Positions 32,427-41,011 of a stretch of 64,000 nt of DNA are shown here, in pieces. Made by a program: the position numbers and the translations under genes. Source of the stretch: Sporomusa acidovorans (GTDB taxonomy: Bacteria > Bacillota > Negativicutes > Sporomusales > Sporomusaceae); contig NZ_FNAM01000003.1 in the NCBI RefSeq assembly GCF_900101845.1, positions 1 through 64,000 of the forward strand, given 5' to 3'. The notes under the pieces were generated by a model. The model saw nothing but the letters and a program-made list of their open reading frames with translations, searched no databases and was not told the origin of the DNA. Position 1 is the stretch's first letter, and each line of letters starts with the position of its first letter.

Positions 32427-32627
32427 ATGGCAGCTAATCCTGCTAATGACATTCAACAATGTGTGCAGCAATGTCAGCAAACAGCTGGGCAGCTTCGTTC
32501 AATGGCAACTCAGGAGAACAATACACAGGTAAAGATGATGTTGAACGAAGGAGCGCATCATCTTGATCTGTGCATCGAGGAATGTCAATATTCGTTAAGT
32601 CAGCTTCAGACCCCGGCTATGGTATAA
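32427..32627 (+). CDS. Small paired-Cys helical protein (66 aa), relative of the 32204 product
   Basis: ATG 32427 lies 8 nt after AAAGAGGTG. Two CxxxC motifs, QQCVQQCQQT and LCIEECQYS, match the spacing of the preceding product; ATQENNTQVKMMLNEGAHH aligns with its middle. The pair could form a homo- or heterodimeric four-helix bundle. Related also to the CxxxC pattern of the 1707-2051 protein. No function known. Confidence 0.65.
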   Translation: MAANPANDIQQCVQQCQQTAGQLRSMATQENNTQVKMMLNEGAHHLDLCIEECQYSLSQLQTPAMV

Positions 32628-32635
32628 GATTTAAG

Positions 32636-32667
32636 CAAAAAAGCCAATTTATGGCTTTTTTCTTTTT
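32636..32667 (+). terminator. Rho-independent terminator
   Basis: AAAAAAGCCA pairs with TGGCTTTTTT, then CTTTTTG. Confidence 0.82.
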
Positions 32668-32802
32668 GATAATAAAACTTACGTGGTGATAACGTAAGCT
32701 TCGACGGTATACAAAAATAGTTTAGTATACATACTTTACTTAAGTCATTATAATAACTGACCGAATGATCATGATGTCATCTTTTTAGGGGAGGTTTATC
32801 CT

Positions 32803-33321
32803 ATGGAAGGAAAAGAGCTCTTACACACAATATCCGGCACATTACATATCCTGGCCGCCGTTACCTGGATCGGCAGCATGATATACAGCGAGTTTGCCGT
32901 TAAGCCGGCATTAAAGCCGTTGCCGGATATGAAGGCCCATGCGATTAATGGCATGGCCATGAAAAATTTCTCCATGCTTACCTGGACCAGCCTTGTTCTG
33001 CTCATCCTTACCGGCAGCTACGCCATCTTTGATAAGCAAAAGGAACTCACCCCGCTGCTGGAAGAACCGTCGGGTATTGTTTTGACGATCAAACTTATTT
33101 TAGTAGCAATCATGATTGGCATTTTGCTGTTTCAGGTTTTTAGTTTGGGCCCTAAAATGAGCAGTCTGATTAATCCGTCGACACCGCAAAACCAAGAAAA
33201 TCAAATGCAAATGACGCGAGTCTCCAATTCAGCAACCACTTTATCAAAAATTCATTTATATGCCGGTGTTCTTATTGTCATTCTGGCAGTGATTCTTTCA
33301 GCGTTACTGGAAAAAAGTTAA
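32803..33321 (+). CDS. CopD-like four-TM membrane protein
   Basis: Predicted 172 aa. Four membrane segments, at about 9-27, 60-80, 95-118 and 147-168. The first contains TLHILAAVTWIGSMIYSEFA, a His-bearing motif typical of the CopD/DUF2269-type superfamily (also HemJ-like). A Met/Gln-rich loop (NQENQMQM) precedes the last segment. GGGGAGG precedes the ATG. A role in copper uptake or haem-linked electron transfer is possible but not established. It heads the DUF421 cluster. Confidence 0.65.
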   Translation: MEGKELLHTISGTLHILAAVTWIGSMIYSEFAVKPALKPLPDMKAHAINGMAMKNFSMLTWTSLVLLILTGSYAIFDKQKELTPLLEEPSGIVLTIKLILVAIMIGILLFQVFSLGPKMSSLINPSTPQNQENQMQMTRVSNSATTLSKIHLYAGVLIVILAVILSALLEKS

Positions 33322-33355
33322 TTAACCATTTTCGCTGATTTAGGAGGAAATATTT

Positions 33356-34054
33356 TTGGAATGGAAGGCTTTTTGGGAAGGAAGTAAGGAACTGTCTACC
33401 TTAGCCTTGGTGATTCGGGCTATTGTCCTATATATTGCTTTAATAATTGCTACTCGCATGATGGGACACCGCCAGGTGGGAATTTTATCAGGCCACAATT
33501 ATCTGGTAGCAGCCGGCATCGTGAGTTTGGCTGCCGTCCGGATGGTCTCCCCGGAATCTTCACTCGTTTCCGGCCTTGTAATTGTTTTCGTTTACGCAGG
33601 TGTGAATGTTTTGTTATCCTATTTGGATATCAAATGGCCGAAAGGTATTGACCGGCAGCCTACCATCTTAATGCAAGGAGGACGATTGCTCAAAGAAAAT
33701 TTGCTGGACTGTCATGTGACCATAGATAACCTTTTAGGCCAGTTAAGATTGAAAGGAGCGCATAGTCTTTCAGAAATTGATACTATTGTCTTGGAGCCTT
33801 ATGGCAAAATCAGCGTTGTAAAGAAACCAGAGGCTCTACCTATTACCAGAAAGCAAATGAATCTGCCGCCAAAGTTGGCAGCACTGTCTACTATTCTTAT
33901 CTATGATGGCGTTATCGACGAAGCTAATTTGCATCAGTTGGGGTTAGATCACAAATGGTTGCTAACAAAATTGGGCGAAAAAGGAATTACTAATCCGCAA
34001 GATGTATTTTTGGCTATGCTGGAGGCTCATGGGACAGTCTATACAAGTGTATGA
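33356..34054 (+). CDS. DUF421 (YetF-type) membrane protein
   Basis: Predicted 232 aa from TTG 33356 after TTTAGGAGG. Three N-terminal membrane segments (RAIVLYIALIIATRMMGHRQVGIL) and a cytoplasmic alpha/beta domain ending with the typical GITNPQDVFLAMLEAHGTVYTS. The family is common in spore formers, usually next to small partner genes. Function unknown. Confidence 0.88.
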   Translation: MEWKAFWEGSKELSTLALVIRAIVLYIALIIATRMMGHRQVGILSGHNYLVAAGIVSLAAVRMVSPESSLVSGLVIVFVYAGVNVLLSYLDIKWPKGIDRQPTILMQGGRLLKENLLDCHVTIDNLLGQLRLKGAHSLSEIDTIVLEPYGKISVVKKPEALPITRKQMNLPPKLAALSTILIYDGVIDEANLHQLGLDHKWLLTKLGEKGITNPQDVFLAMLEAHGTVYTSV

Positions 34055-34061
34055 AGAAGGG

Positions 34062-34793
34062 ATGAATTTGGAGGACCTGTTAAAGGAAGTATTCGGAACT
34101 GCCGAGAAAATCAGTCCGTTCATTTTTGTGCTTCGGACTCTGGTGGTTGGCATTATGCTGTATGTTGAAGGCAAAGTCTTGCCCCACAGGTCGGGCGGTC
34201 AATTTGCCGGGTATGACTTCGCTTTTTTCTGGATGATGGGCGGACTAACCGCCGCTCCTTTGTTTGAACCCAAAATAAGTATTATCAATACTGTTGCGGT
34301 AGTAGCGGTGATTTACCTTCTGCACTATCTTATCTCCTATATTGCCGTAAAAAACAGGACGTTTGCCAGGTTGGTATTAGGGCAAGCGGTGCCATTGATT
34401 GCAGGAGGTAAAATTCTGCGCGAGAATATGGCCAAAACGTTCTTTCCCTTGGAACTTTTGTTATCAGACCTACGGACAGTAGACGCTCCGAATTTTAATG
34501 AGGTAGAGGTAGCAGTGCTGGAAACCAGCGGACATGTCAGCGTTCTAAAAAAATCCGATTATCAGCCGGTAACACCCAAGGACTTAAACAGGAAAACCAT
34601 GGGAGGAGGTCTGCCGACCATTTTAATTACGGAGGGAAAGGTTTTAGCAGAAAACCTGCATGCATTAGGCTATGATGAAAAATGGTTAAATGAGCAGCTG
34701 CTGAAAAAAGGCATCACCAACATCAAGGATGTTTATGTTGCGCTGATAGATGCTGCCGGTGAATTATACTATTCGGTAAAAACCCAAGGCTAA
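34062..34793 (+). CDS. DUF421 membrane protein
   Basis: About 243 aa from ATG 34062 after AAGAAGGG; earlier in-frame ATGs would overlap the preceding gene. Membrane part RTLVVGIMLYVEGKVLPHRS and a C-terminal domain ending GITNIKDVYVALIDAAGELYYS. Paralogue of the flanking DUF421 genes (33356, 35294), probably in the same operon. Confidence 0.87.
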   Translation: MNLEDLLKEVFGTAEKISPFIFVLRTLVVGIMLYVEGKVLPHRSGGQFAGYDFAFFWMMGGLTAAPLFEPKISIINTVAVVAVIYLLHYLISYIAVKNRTFARLVLGQAVPLIAGGKILRENMAKTFFPLELLLSDLRTVDAPNFNEVEVAVLETSGHVSVLKKSDYQPVTPKDLNRKTMGGGLPTILITEGKVLAENLHALGYDEKWLNEQLLKKGITNIKDVYVALIDAAGELYYSVKTQG

Positions 34794-34807
34794 GGAGGCA
34801 ATACAAT

Positions 34808-35008
34808 ATGCTCACTGAACAAGAAATGATGAATAACGCGTTTAAGGAAATGTTGGCTCATGAGGAGAGTATGGCGAAAAAGTATGCTGATCTTTCCCAG
34901 AAGATTACCGATCCTATTCATCAGCAGATGCTCAAAGGGATGGAGCAGGGTGCTCGCAATCACTATAGTACACTGTCACAGGCCATGTCTAAGCTCGGAA
35001 TTGTATAA
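34808..35008 (+). CDS. Small helical protein (66 aa), ferritin-like/spore-coat-like
   Basis: AAGGAGG precedes the ATG. It starts MLTEQEMMNNAFKEMLAHEE, with an HEES motif and a second helix with GARNHYSTLSQ, compatible with a short ferritin-like or CotF-like hairpin. Sits between two DUF421 genes. Family not certain. Confidence 0.6.
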   Translation: MLTEQEMMNNAFKEMLAHEESMAKKYADLSQKITDPIHQQMLKGMEQGARNHYSTLSQAMSKLGIV

Positions 35009-35026
35009 AAGGAGTTGTGGAATATA

Positions 35027-35221
35027 ATGAATACCGTTGACTATTTAACAGATGTTATGCAAGATGAAAAGATGATGCAGTCCATGTACAATAAGAACAT
35101 GATGGATATTACCAATCCCGAAGTGCGGCAGCTCTTTACCCAACTCAGAGATGCAAAAATGCAAAACCTTTCGCAATTGCAGCAGGAAATCCAAACGCTG
35201 ATGGGGCAAGGGCAAAATTAA
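35027..35221 (+). CDS. Small helical protein (64 aa), possible coat-associated
   Basis: ATG 35027 with AAAGGAG 12 nt upstream (TTG 35015 abuts that site). Sequence VDYLTDVMQDEKMMQSMYNK, then a second helix. It resembles short CotF-type proteins of spore formers, but I cannot assign it firmly. Adjacent to the 34808 gene and probably co-translated. Confidence 0.6.
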   Translation: MNTVDYLTDVMQDEKMMQSMYNKNMMDITNPEVRQLFTQLRDAKMQNLSQLQQEIQTLMGQGQN

Positions 35222-35293
35222 TAACCAAATACGTCAAACGGATAAAAGAGAGGTGGAACAACTACCTTTCTTTTTTGATAAGGGGGTGTTCAG

Positions 35294-36019
35294 GTGGAAG
35301 ACATTATGGACATTGTCATACGTACATCGCTGGGCTTTGTAATATTATTTATACTAACACATATAGCAGGGCGCAAAGCAGTTTCCCAATTAACCTTTTT
35401 CGACTATGTCAATGGTATTACCATCGGTTCTATCGCCGCAGCGATGGCGGTTGACAGCAGCATCGGCATGGTAGCAGGCGTAGTAAGTCTGGGTGTTTGG
35501 ACTGTATGGATTATGATTATCAATTTTATTACATTAAAGAGTGTTCCTGCCAGAAAACTGATTGATTCGGAGCCGATCATGGTAATCCATAACGGTAAGA
35601 TACTGGAAGATAATCTGGGCAAGAGATATTTTAATGTGCACCATCTCTTAAAGCAACTGAGGATGCGCGGTGTATTCGACCCTAATGAAATAGAAGTCGG
35701 TATAATGGAATCCAACGGACACTTAAGTATATTGAAAAAGGCTCAATTTCAACCCGTTACGGCGAAGGACTTAAATCTTTCTTCCCGAGGCGCGGCAGCT
35801 AGCCAATTTGTTGGTAAGGAACTGGTGGTTGACGGAACAGTAATCGAAAAGAACTTAACGGAAAGCGGGTTAACCCGACAGTGGTTGGAGAGCCAGTTAC
35901 AATCACAAGGAGTAACTGATTTAAATGAAGTAACGTTAGCCACTATAAATCCCGACGGCACGCTTTATGTAGATAAAAAAAGCGACCAGGCGCCGCTTAA
36001 TCAACATGTAAAAAAGTAA
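35294..36019 (+). CDS. DUF421 membrane protein
   Basis: Predicted 241 aa from GTG 35294. Membrane segments (LGFVILFILTHIAGRKAVSQ, IGMVAGVVSLGVWTVWIMII) and the soluble domain with SEPIMVIHNGKILEDNLGKR and GVTDLNEVTLATINPDGTLY. Third DUF421 copy in 2.7 kb. Confidence 0.9.
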   Translation: MEDIMDIVIRTSLGFVILFILTHIAGRKAVSQLTFFDYVNGITIGSIAAAMAVDSSIGMVAGVVSLGVWTVWIMIINFITLKSVPARKLIDSEPIMVIHNGKILEDNLGKRYFNVHHLLKQLRMRGVFDPNEIEVGIMESNGHLSILKKAQFQPVTAKDLNLSSRGAAASQFVGKELVVDGTVIEKNLTESGLTRQWLESQLQSQGVTDLNEVTLATINPDGTLYVDKKSDQAPLNQHVKK

Positions 36020-36087
36020 AGAAAACGGGTAGCAGGCGACAGACTCAGCGAATATTATGTAACATAAGAGCGCGAGGAGTGATTTGC

Positions 36088-36985
36088 TTGGTTGTTTCTC
36101 CGGATATTCCTGATCTTCCTTATGTAATAAAAGGCGGTATTAAATTCTTTGAATTTGTCGCAGAACCTGTAGCAAGAGAGGTATTACCCGGATTATCTAT
36201 TAAAGGCTGGGGATATTAACGGTTGTATTCCCGGACCAACGATTAAAGTGTATCCCGGTGATTATGTGAATATTAGGGTATATAACTGCTTGCCTGAGTC
36301 GACCAGCGTGCACTGGCATGGTCTGGATGTACCCAACATTATGGATGGGGTACCCGATGTTCAGGCTTCACCGGCGATAAAACCCGGCTGTTATTTTGAT
36401 TATCATTTTAGAATCATCAATCCCCCCGGCACACATATGTACCACGCGCATCACAATACGGCAAAACAAGAGATGCTGGGATTAGCCGGCGGTCTAATCA
36501 TTTTGGATCCTAACTCAGATTGCCTGCCAGTTGATCGCGATTATTCGCTAATTATTCAGGAATTCGCTGTGATTGGCTTAGAGCATGGAATGGTAAAGCT
36601 AGGCACATATAATATTAACCCGCTTAGTGACGATTTAAACTTTTTCACCATTAACGGACGAAGTTTTCCCTATACATCCCCCTTGGAAGTTAATCGTGGT
36701 GAACTAATCCGGGTTAGATTAGCTAATCCTGGAGATCAAGTGCACCCTATTCATCTTCATGGACATCACTTCTCTATTGTAGCTTCCGATGGCAATAGCA
36801 TTCATCCCTGCTCTCGATTACGAAAAAATACAATCCCGGTGGCCTCGGGGGAAACATTTGATTTAGAATTTGCCGCCGATAACCCCGGAGTCTGGCCGCT
36901 TCATTGTCATATTCCTCATCATATGTCTAATAATCATATGAAACAAACAGGCGGCATGTTTACTACTGTTATGTATATAGATTAA
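36088..36985 (+). pseudogene. Two-domain multicopper oxidase (laccase-like) with a single frameshift
   Basis: TTG 36088 (8 nt after GAGGAG) opens a frame ending IKGWGY at TAA 36217. Removing one T there gives WGYNGCIPGPTIKV, the usual MCO sequence, and the frame then continues to 36985. The intact part has all copper motifs: HWHGL, HMYHAHH, HPIHLHGHH and HCHIPHHM. About 298 aa if repaired, the size of two-domain laccases; no signal peptide is visible. It could be a recent pseudogene, a sequencing error, or a frameshifted but expressed gene. Confidence 0.85.
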
Positions 36986-36986
36986 G

Positions 36987-37035
36987 CCAAAAACAAGTCC
37001 GTATCACTTTGGGGTAGTACGGACTTGTTTTTGGG
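36987..37035 (+). terminator. Rho-independent terminator
   Basis: CCAAAAACAAGTCCGTA pairs with TACGGACTTGTTTTTGG. Confidence 0.85.
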
Positions 37036-37161
37036 AATTGAACCTAGTACTCCATAATTTTCTTTTTGGGGACAACCCCGTTCATTGTTTCTTAATCTGC
37101 ATACAATTGAGTTTAGTACACTTGGTAAGATTATCAGCAGTACTGTCTAACCTCAAAAAAT

Positions 37162-37215
37162 TTCACAAGATTTTCATAGGGTATTCATAAGATATTCATT
37201 TGGGTTTGTTATACT
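37162..37215 (+). promoter_or_regulatory. TTCATA-repeat promoter
   Basis: TTCACA (37162), TTCATA (37173), TTCATA (37184) and TTCATT (37195) in 11-bp register; 9-nt gap; TATACT at 37210. Very close in sequence to the promoter of its paralogue at 19948-20001. Confidence 0.85.
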
Positions 37216-37274
37216 TAAAACAAATCAGAACCACTGATAAATAGATAAACAAAATATAAAGGAGGACTTCTAAC

Positions 37275-37691
37275 ATGATGATGATGAATCAAGGTATGGG
37301 TGGCATGAACCAAGGTATGAACATGGGTATGGGTGGCATGAATCAAGGCATGAGCCAGGGGATGAATGGTATGGGACAAGGCATGGGCGTTATGAATCAA
37401 GGCGTAGATGCGTATGGCCAAATGGGTAACATGGCTATGTATAACCACGGTAACATGGCCAATATGACTAACATGGCAAGCATGCCTGGTATGCTGCCTG
37501 GTTCAGGTTTCGAAAGCTTTCTTGGCAATTTAGCCGGTGTAGCCATTACCCTCTTATTCTGGGCTCTCCTCATTGGCGGTTCGGTATTCTTGGCCAGAGC
37601 ACTGTGGGAAGTGTTTAAAACCAGGAAGGCTGCGACCCAGACACAAGGTCCGGTCATAGTAGCTAAACAAGTAGAGGTTCTAGACAACTAG
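37275..37691 (+). CDS. Met/Gln/Gly-repeat protein with C-terminal membrane segment
   Basis: Predicted 138 aa, paralogue of the 20049 product. Met-rich repeats (GMNQGMNMGMGG, GMSQGMNGMGQ), a Met/Asn/His spacer, a membrane segment (AGVAITLLFWALLIGGSVFL) and tail AKQVEVLDN. Fewer repeats than the paralogue. AAGGAGG precedes the ATG. It is 17 kb away from the paralogue but keeps the same promoter structure. Confidence 0.8.
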   Translation: MMMMNQGMGGMNQGMNMGMGGMNQGMSQGMNGMGQGMGVMNQGVDAYGQMGNMAMYNHGNMANMTNMASMPGMLPGSGFESFLGNLAGVAITLLFWALLIGGSVFLARALWEVFKTRKAATQTQGPVIVAKQVEVLDN

Positions 37692-37700
37692 GTTATCAAT

Positions 37701-37733
37701 AAAAAACAGTCAGCTTGTGCTGACTGTTTTTTA
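37701..37733 (+). terminator. Rho-independent terminator
   Basis: AAAAAACAGTCAGC pairs with GCTGACTGTTTTTT. Confidence 0.85.
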
Positions 37734-37854
37734 TTTACACGATTTTTTTGTAAGATAGTACGCTTGTGGTATATAATGAGTTATCACATAGCTAGAGATA
37801 ATAGGTTTGGGCATCTATGAGTGGTACTAGGTTATGCAGTTTGGAGGAATTATT

Positions 37855-39537
37855 TTGGCAACATGGCAAAGAAATGATGCAGTACGCGAACGGGCGAGGG
37901 AGATTGCCGGGGTTTTTATTAAAAACGGGTTTGGTTTTCTGGTAAAAGATTTGGGCCTACGCCGGTTTATGGCCTTTGGTGTGCTCAGTGGTGCAGGGGA
38001 TTTAGAAAAAACTCTAAAGAGCGAAGAGTTTCGCCGTCTGGTGCAAAGATTGCCGGGAATGCTGGAAGAACTTGGCCCGACATTTATTAAGTTAGGGCAA
38101 TTTTTAAGCAGCCGCCCGGATATTATTCCTGATTTTGTTACCGATGCCCTGAAAAGCCTACAAGAGCAAGTAACACCGGTTGCTTTTGAGCGAATTGAAC
38201 AGTTGATTGCCGAAAACTTGCCAGAGTATAAGAATATTTTTACGTACATAGATCCTCAGCCGCTAGGGGTGGCCTCGATTGCCCAGACTCATACCGCTAC
38301 TTTGGCTGACAGGCGCAAGGTAGTGATAAAGGTTCGCAAACCAGAGGTTATCAATAAGACTGAATTGGATTTGCGGATAATGCAAAAAATAGTTACCTTT
38401 TTAGCAGAACAGCCAGAAGTCAACAACCTAATGGATATAGAAAATAGCTTTGCTATTTTCGCCCATTCTCTCAAAAAAGAATTTGATTTATCGGTAGAGG
38501 CGGGAAATATCCAGTTGTTCCGCAATCTCTTAGCCGATGCCGGGTTGGCCCGTGCACCGAGGGTAGAATGGGAGTTAAGTAACGAGAATTTGCTGACTAT
38601 GGAGTATATTGAGGGAATTAGTATTGAACAGGCAGCTGAAACTCAAAATCCTGCTGTCCGCAAGGAATTAGCCAGGAAATTTCTGGACAGTTTCTTACGT
38701 CAAGTGATTTTATGCGGCGTATTTCACGGCGATCCCCATTCAGGCAATATTCGTCTTACTAAGGCGGGAGAAATAGTCTACCTTGATTTCGGTATTGTGG
38801 GGCGAATTGATTCGCGCATGACAGAGCGGTTAATTGAAAACTTCACCGCCATTCAAAATTCCGATGTAGATAAGTTGATGAATGTGGCACTAGAAATGGG
38901 CCATTCCACAGGGGAAACAAACTGGCAAAATTATTATGAAGATATGGCAGAGCTAATGTTTGTATCCCAGAATATGTCTCAAGGCAATGTTGAAATAGGA
39001 AAGATGATTTTCGGTATGATGCATATTTCTCAAAAGTATGGTATTCGCATGCCTGAGCGCCTGCTGTTATTAGGCAAGGCGTTTGCTATTGCGGAAGGAA
39101 ATGCTCGCAAAATCGATCCAGATGTTAACTTTCTGGAGATAGCCCGGCCTATTATTGCGATCTTCCTCCAAAGCAATATTATGCCCCAGGTAAGTGAAGC
39201 GGCCATGTTGGCAAATGTACTGGATGTCAAGAAGAAGCTGCGAATACTCTTTAGTGAGCTACCCACATTCATTTCTGGTATGACCAGAGGGGAGAAGAAA
39301 ATTCCTTTATCGATCAGTGGTATGGAGTTTCTTGGCGATAAACTTGACAAGTCCATCAACCGTATTGCCTATAGTCTGATAATCTCCAGTATGCTATTAA
39401 CTTCAGCCATTATGATGCACTCTGGTACGGGTCCTCTACAGGCTGAAATTCATTACACAGGTTATTATTTATTAATAGCCTCAATGATTGGTACGGTATA
39501 TTTGTTCTTTAAGATATTCCGGCAAGTTAAGCATTAA
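37855..39537 (+). CDS. ABC1/UbiB-family atypical kinase
   Basis: About 560 aa from TTG 37855, 8 nt after GGAGG (ATG 37834 lies before that site). UbiB signatures: KLGQFLSSRPDIIP, QPLGVASIAQTH (Ala-rich loop), VVIKVRKP with the catalytic Lys, HGDPHSGNI and LDFGIVG (metal-binding DFG). Two C-terminal membrane segments at about 500-555. UbiB-type ATPases support quinone or other lipid metabolism in the membrane. Preceded by a normal-looking TATAAT promoter. Confidence 0.92.
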   Translation: MATWQRNDAVRERAREIAGVFIKNGFGFLVKDLGLRRFMAFGVLSGAGDLEKTLKSEEFRRLVQRLPGMLEELGPTFIKLGQFLSSRPDIIPDFVTDALKSLQEQVTPVAFERIEQLIAENLPEYKNIFTYIDPQPLGVASIAQTHTATLADRRKVVIKVRKPEVINKTELDLRIMQKIVTFLAEQPEVNNLMDIENSFAIFAHSLKKEFDLSVEAGNIQLFRNLLADAGLARAPRVEWELSNENLLTMEYIEGISIEQAAETQNPAVRKELARKFLDSFLRQVILCGVFHGDPHSGNIRLTKAGEIVYLDFGIVGRIDSRMTERLIENFTAIQNSDVDKLMNVALEMGHSTGETNWQNYYEDMAELMFVSQNMSQGNVEIGKMIFGMMHISQKYGIRMPERLLLLGKAFAIAEGNARKIDPDVNFLEIARPIIAIFLQSNIMPQVSEAAMLANVLDVKKKLRILFSELPTFISGMTRGEKKIPLSISGMEFLGDKLDKSINRIAYSLIISSMLLTSAIMMHSGTGPLQAEIHYTGYYLLIASMIGTVYLFFKIFRQVKH

Positions 39538-39842
39538 ATAATAGGAATGGCCGAGCTGCGGGAGATTCCCTAGCGAGTTCGGCAAAATCCCCTAATGGAA
39601 TTACCTTTAAGTCGTAAAGTAGAAATAGAGGGCAATAGGGATTCGAAATAAGAATATATTGCTGCGACTGCCTGGCACATGGTGCTGGGCTTTTTACTTT
39701 CCTAAGCTGTGGAAGAAGACTCAATGCGGCATTGATATAGCCGTTGCCTGTACGCTTCATGCTTGATTTCACACCATACTTTAGAAGCCATTCTCAAATT
39801 TAGATAAAGACTGGTAAAATAGCACAAGTTTTACACAATTCC
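39538..39842. other. Gene-less stretch, possibly degraded sequence
   Basis: One hairpin is visible at 39549-39584 (GCCGA with TTCGGC). On the minus strand a short frame reads VWCEIKHEAYRQRLYQCRIE, loosely like an IS66 accessory protein, but too short and uncertain to call. Nothing else supported. Confidence 0.3.
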
Positions 39843-39874
39843 TTCAAGAGATATTCATATTGGCTAGGTATAAT
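39832..39874 (+). promoter_or_regulatory. TTCATA-repeat promoter
   Basis: TACACA (39832), TTCAAG (39843) and TTCATA (39854) in 11-bp register; 9-nt gap; TATAAT at 39869. Precedes the triple-repeat gene at 39905. Confidence 0.8.
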
Positions 39875-39904
39875 ATGGATAAAGAAATCAAGGAGGTAAT
39901 GAAA

Positions 39905-40585
39905 ATGAAAAAGACTTTTATAACAGCAACTTTACTGATGAGCATGATGGTAGCGGGTGTGGCTTCGGCCAACGAATTTCTTCCGGAAACCAACAAAATT
40001 AAATCAGACCTGCAAACAGTCATGGTTAAGCCGGGCAGCACTAAGAATGGTCCAGAATATGTTACGATCGACCGTAATCCCACTGGGTATAACAAACAGG
40101 TAGTTGACGGTCACACCATTGAGGGCTGGATCAAAGACGGTGTGGCATATACCGCTATTGACGGAGTCACTACCAAGGCTTATCGTATTAATAAAGACCT
40201 GCAAACAGTCATGGTTAAGCCGGGCAGCACTAAAAACGGTCCAGAATATGTCACGATCGACCGTAATCCTACTGGGTATAACAAACAGGTAGTTGGCGGT
40301 CAAACTATTGAGAGCTGGATCAAAGACGGTGTTGCATACACGGCCGTTGACGGAGTCACTACCAAGGCTTATCGTATCAATAAAGACCTGCAAACAGTCA
40401 TGGTTAGGCCGGGCAGCACTAAAAACGGTCCAGAATATGTTGTGATTGACCGTAACCCTACTGGATACAAAAAACAGGTAATGGGTGGTCATACCATCGA
40501 GGGCTGGATCAAAGACGACGTAGTTTACACCGCAGTGGACGGAGTTATTGTAAAAAAGGGAACACAGTCGGCAGGGGTAAAGTAG
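39905..40585 (+). CDS. Exported protein of three 63-residue tandem repeats
   Basis: About 226 aa from ATG 39905, 8 nt after AGGAGG. Signal peptide 1-21 (ending ASANE). Three copies of a 63-aa unit begin DLQTVMVKPGSTKNGPEYVT, contain IDRNPTGYNKQVV, and end WIKDGVAYTAIDGVTTKAYR. The DNA repeat is 189 bp with starts at 40007, 40196 and 40385 and is highly conserved, so the duplication is recent. The IKDGVAY pattern faintly recalls copper-amine-oxidase N-terminal-like repeats, but I do not assign a family. Confidence 0.8.
   Translation: MKKTFITATLLMSMMVAGVASANEFLPETNKIKSDLQTVMVKPGSTKNGPEYVTIDRNPTGYNKQVVDGHTIEGWIKDGVAYTAIDGVTTKAYRINKDLQTVMVKPGSTKNGPEYVTIDRNPTGYNKQVVGGQTIESWIKDGVAYTAVDGVTTKAYRINKDLQTVMVRPGSTKNGPEYVVIDRNPTGYKKQVMGGHTIEGWIKDDVVYTAVDGVIVKKGTQSAGVK
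40007..40573 (+). repeat. Three tandem 189-bp coding repeats
   Basis: Units start at 40007, 40196 and 40385 with gacctgcaaacagtcatggt in each. Differences are mostly single bases; the third unit is the most diverged. Confidence 0.95.
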
Positions 40586-40626
40586 TATAAGAAATAGGTG
40601 CTCTGCTTGGCAGGTTGAAAAGCAAG

Positions 40627-40658
40627 ACAGGACAAACGTGTAAAGCGTTTGTCCTGTA
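40627..40658. terminator. Bidirectional terminator
   Basis: ACAGGACAAACG pairs with CGTTTGTCCTGT between convergent genes. Confidence 0.8.
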
Positions 40659-40659
40659 A

Positions 40660-40995
40660 TTATTTGGGGTTTTGGTATTTTTTCAGATTAACATCCTCAA
40701 CAAAGCGGGCGTAAGCCCGCTTTTCTTCTACCTTGACAACGGTGTAGCGTTTGTTGGTGTCTGTGACCAGTTCATCACCTACGGTAGGTGGTACAGAGAT
40801 TTGCATTAAGGTTTCACCGGTTGTTTCCTCTAAGATAACGAAAGAGGTATAGCTTGGGGATTGGGGTGCCGGCAGTGGTTTCTGCTCCGGGGTGGCAGGT
40901 TGGCTTGTCACATATAAGCCAAGGCTTACGGCCAGTAATACTGCACCAATTACTAATGTAGAGCGAGAAATACAGAAAAACCGGCGATTTTTCAT
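40660..40995 (-). CDS. Membrane-anchored protein with a SpoIIP-like N-terminal domain
   Basis: Predicted 111 aa. One membrane segment (about 13-30), a Pro-rich linker, then FVILEETTGETLMQISVPPT, VGDELVTDTNKRYTVVKVEE. This matches the region before the amidase domain of the upstream SpoIIP gene (VTITDTLGKIIFQTGLAVHPGDEFIDEDNRVYAV). It therefore looks like a stand-alone copy of that small domain, 16 nt after SpoIIP. Confidence 0.7.
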   Translation of the reverse strand: MKNRRFFCISRSTLVIGAVLLAVSLGLYVTSQPATPEQKPLPAPQSPSYTSFVILEETTGETLMQISVPPTVGDELVTDTNKRYTVVKVEEKRAYARFVEDVNLKKYQNPK

Positions 40996-41011
40996 GGCTT
41001 ACTACTCCTCA

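Noticed and set aside
39544-39772. IS66-type accessory gene remnant on the minus strand
   Set aside because: Only about 20 residues of weak resemblance, with no inverted repeats or partner genes.
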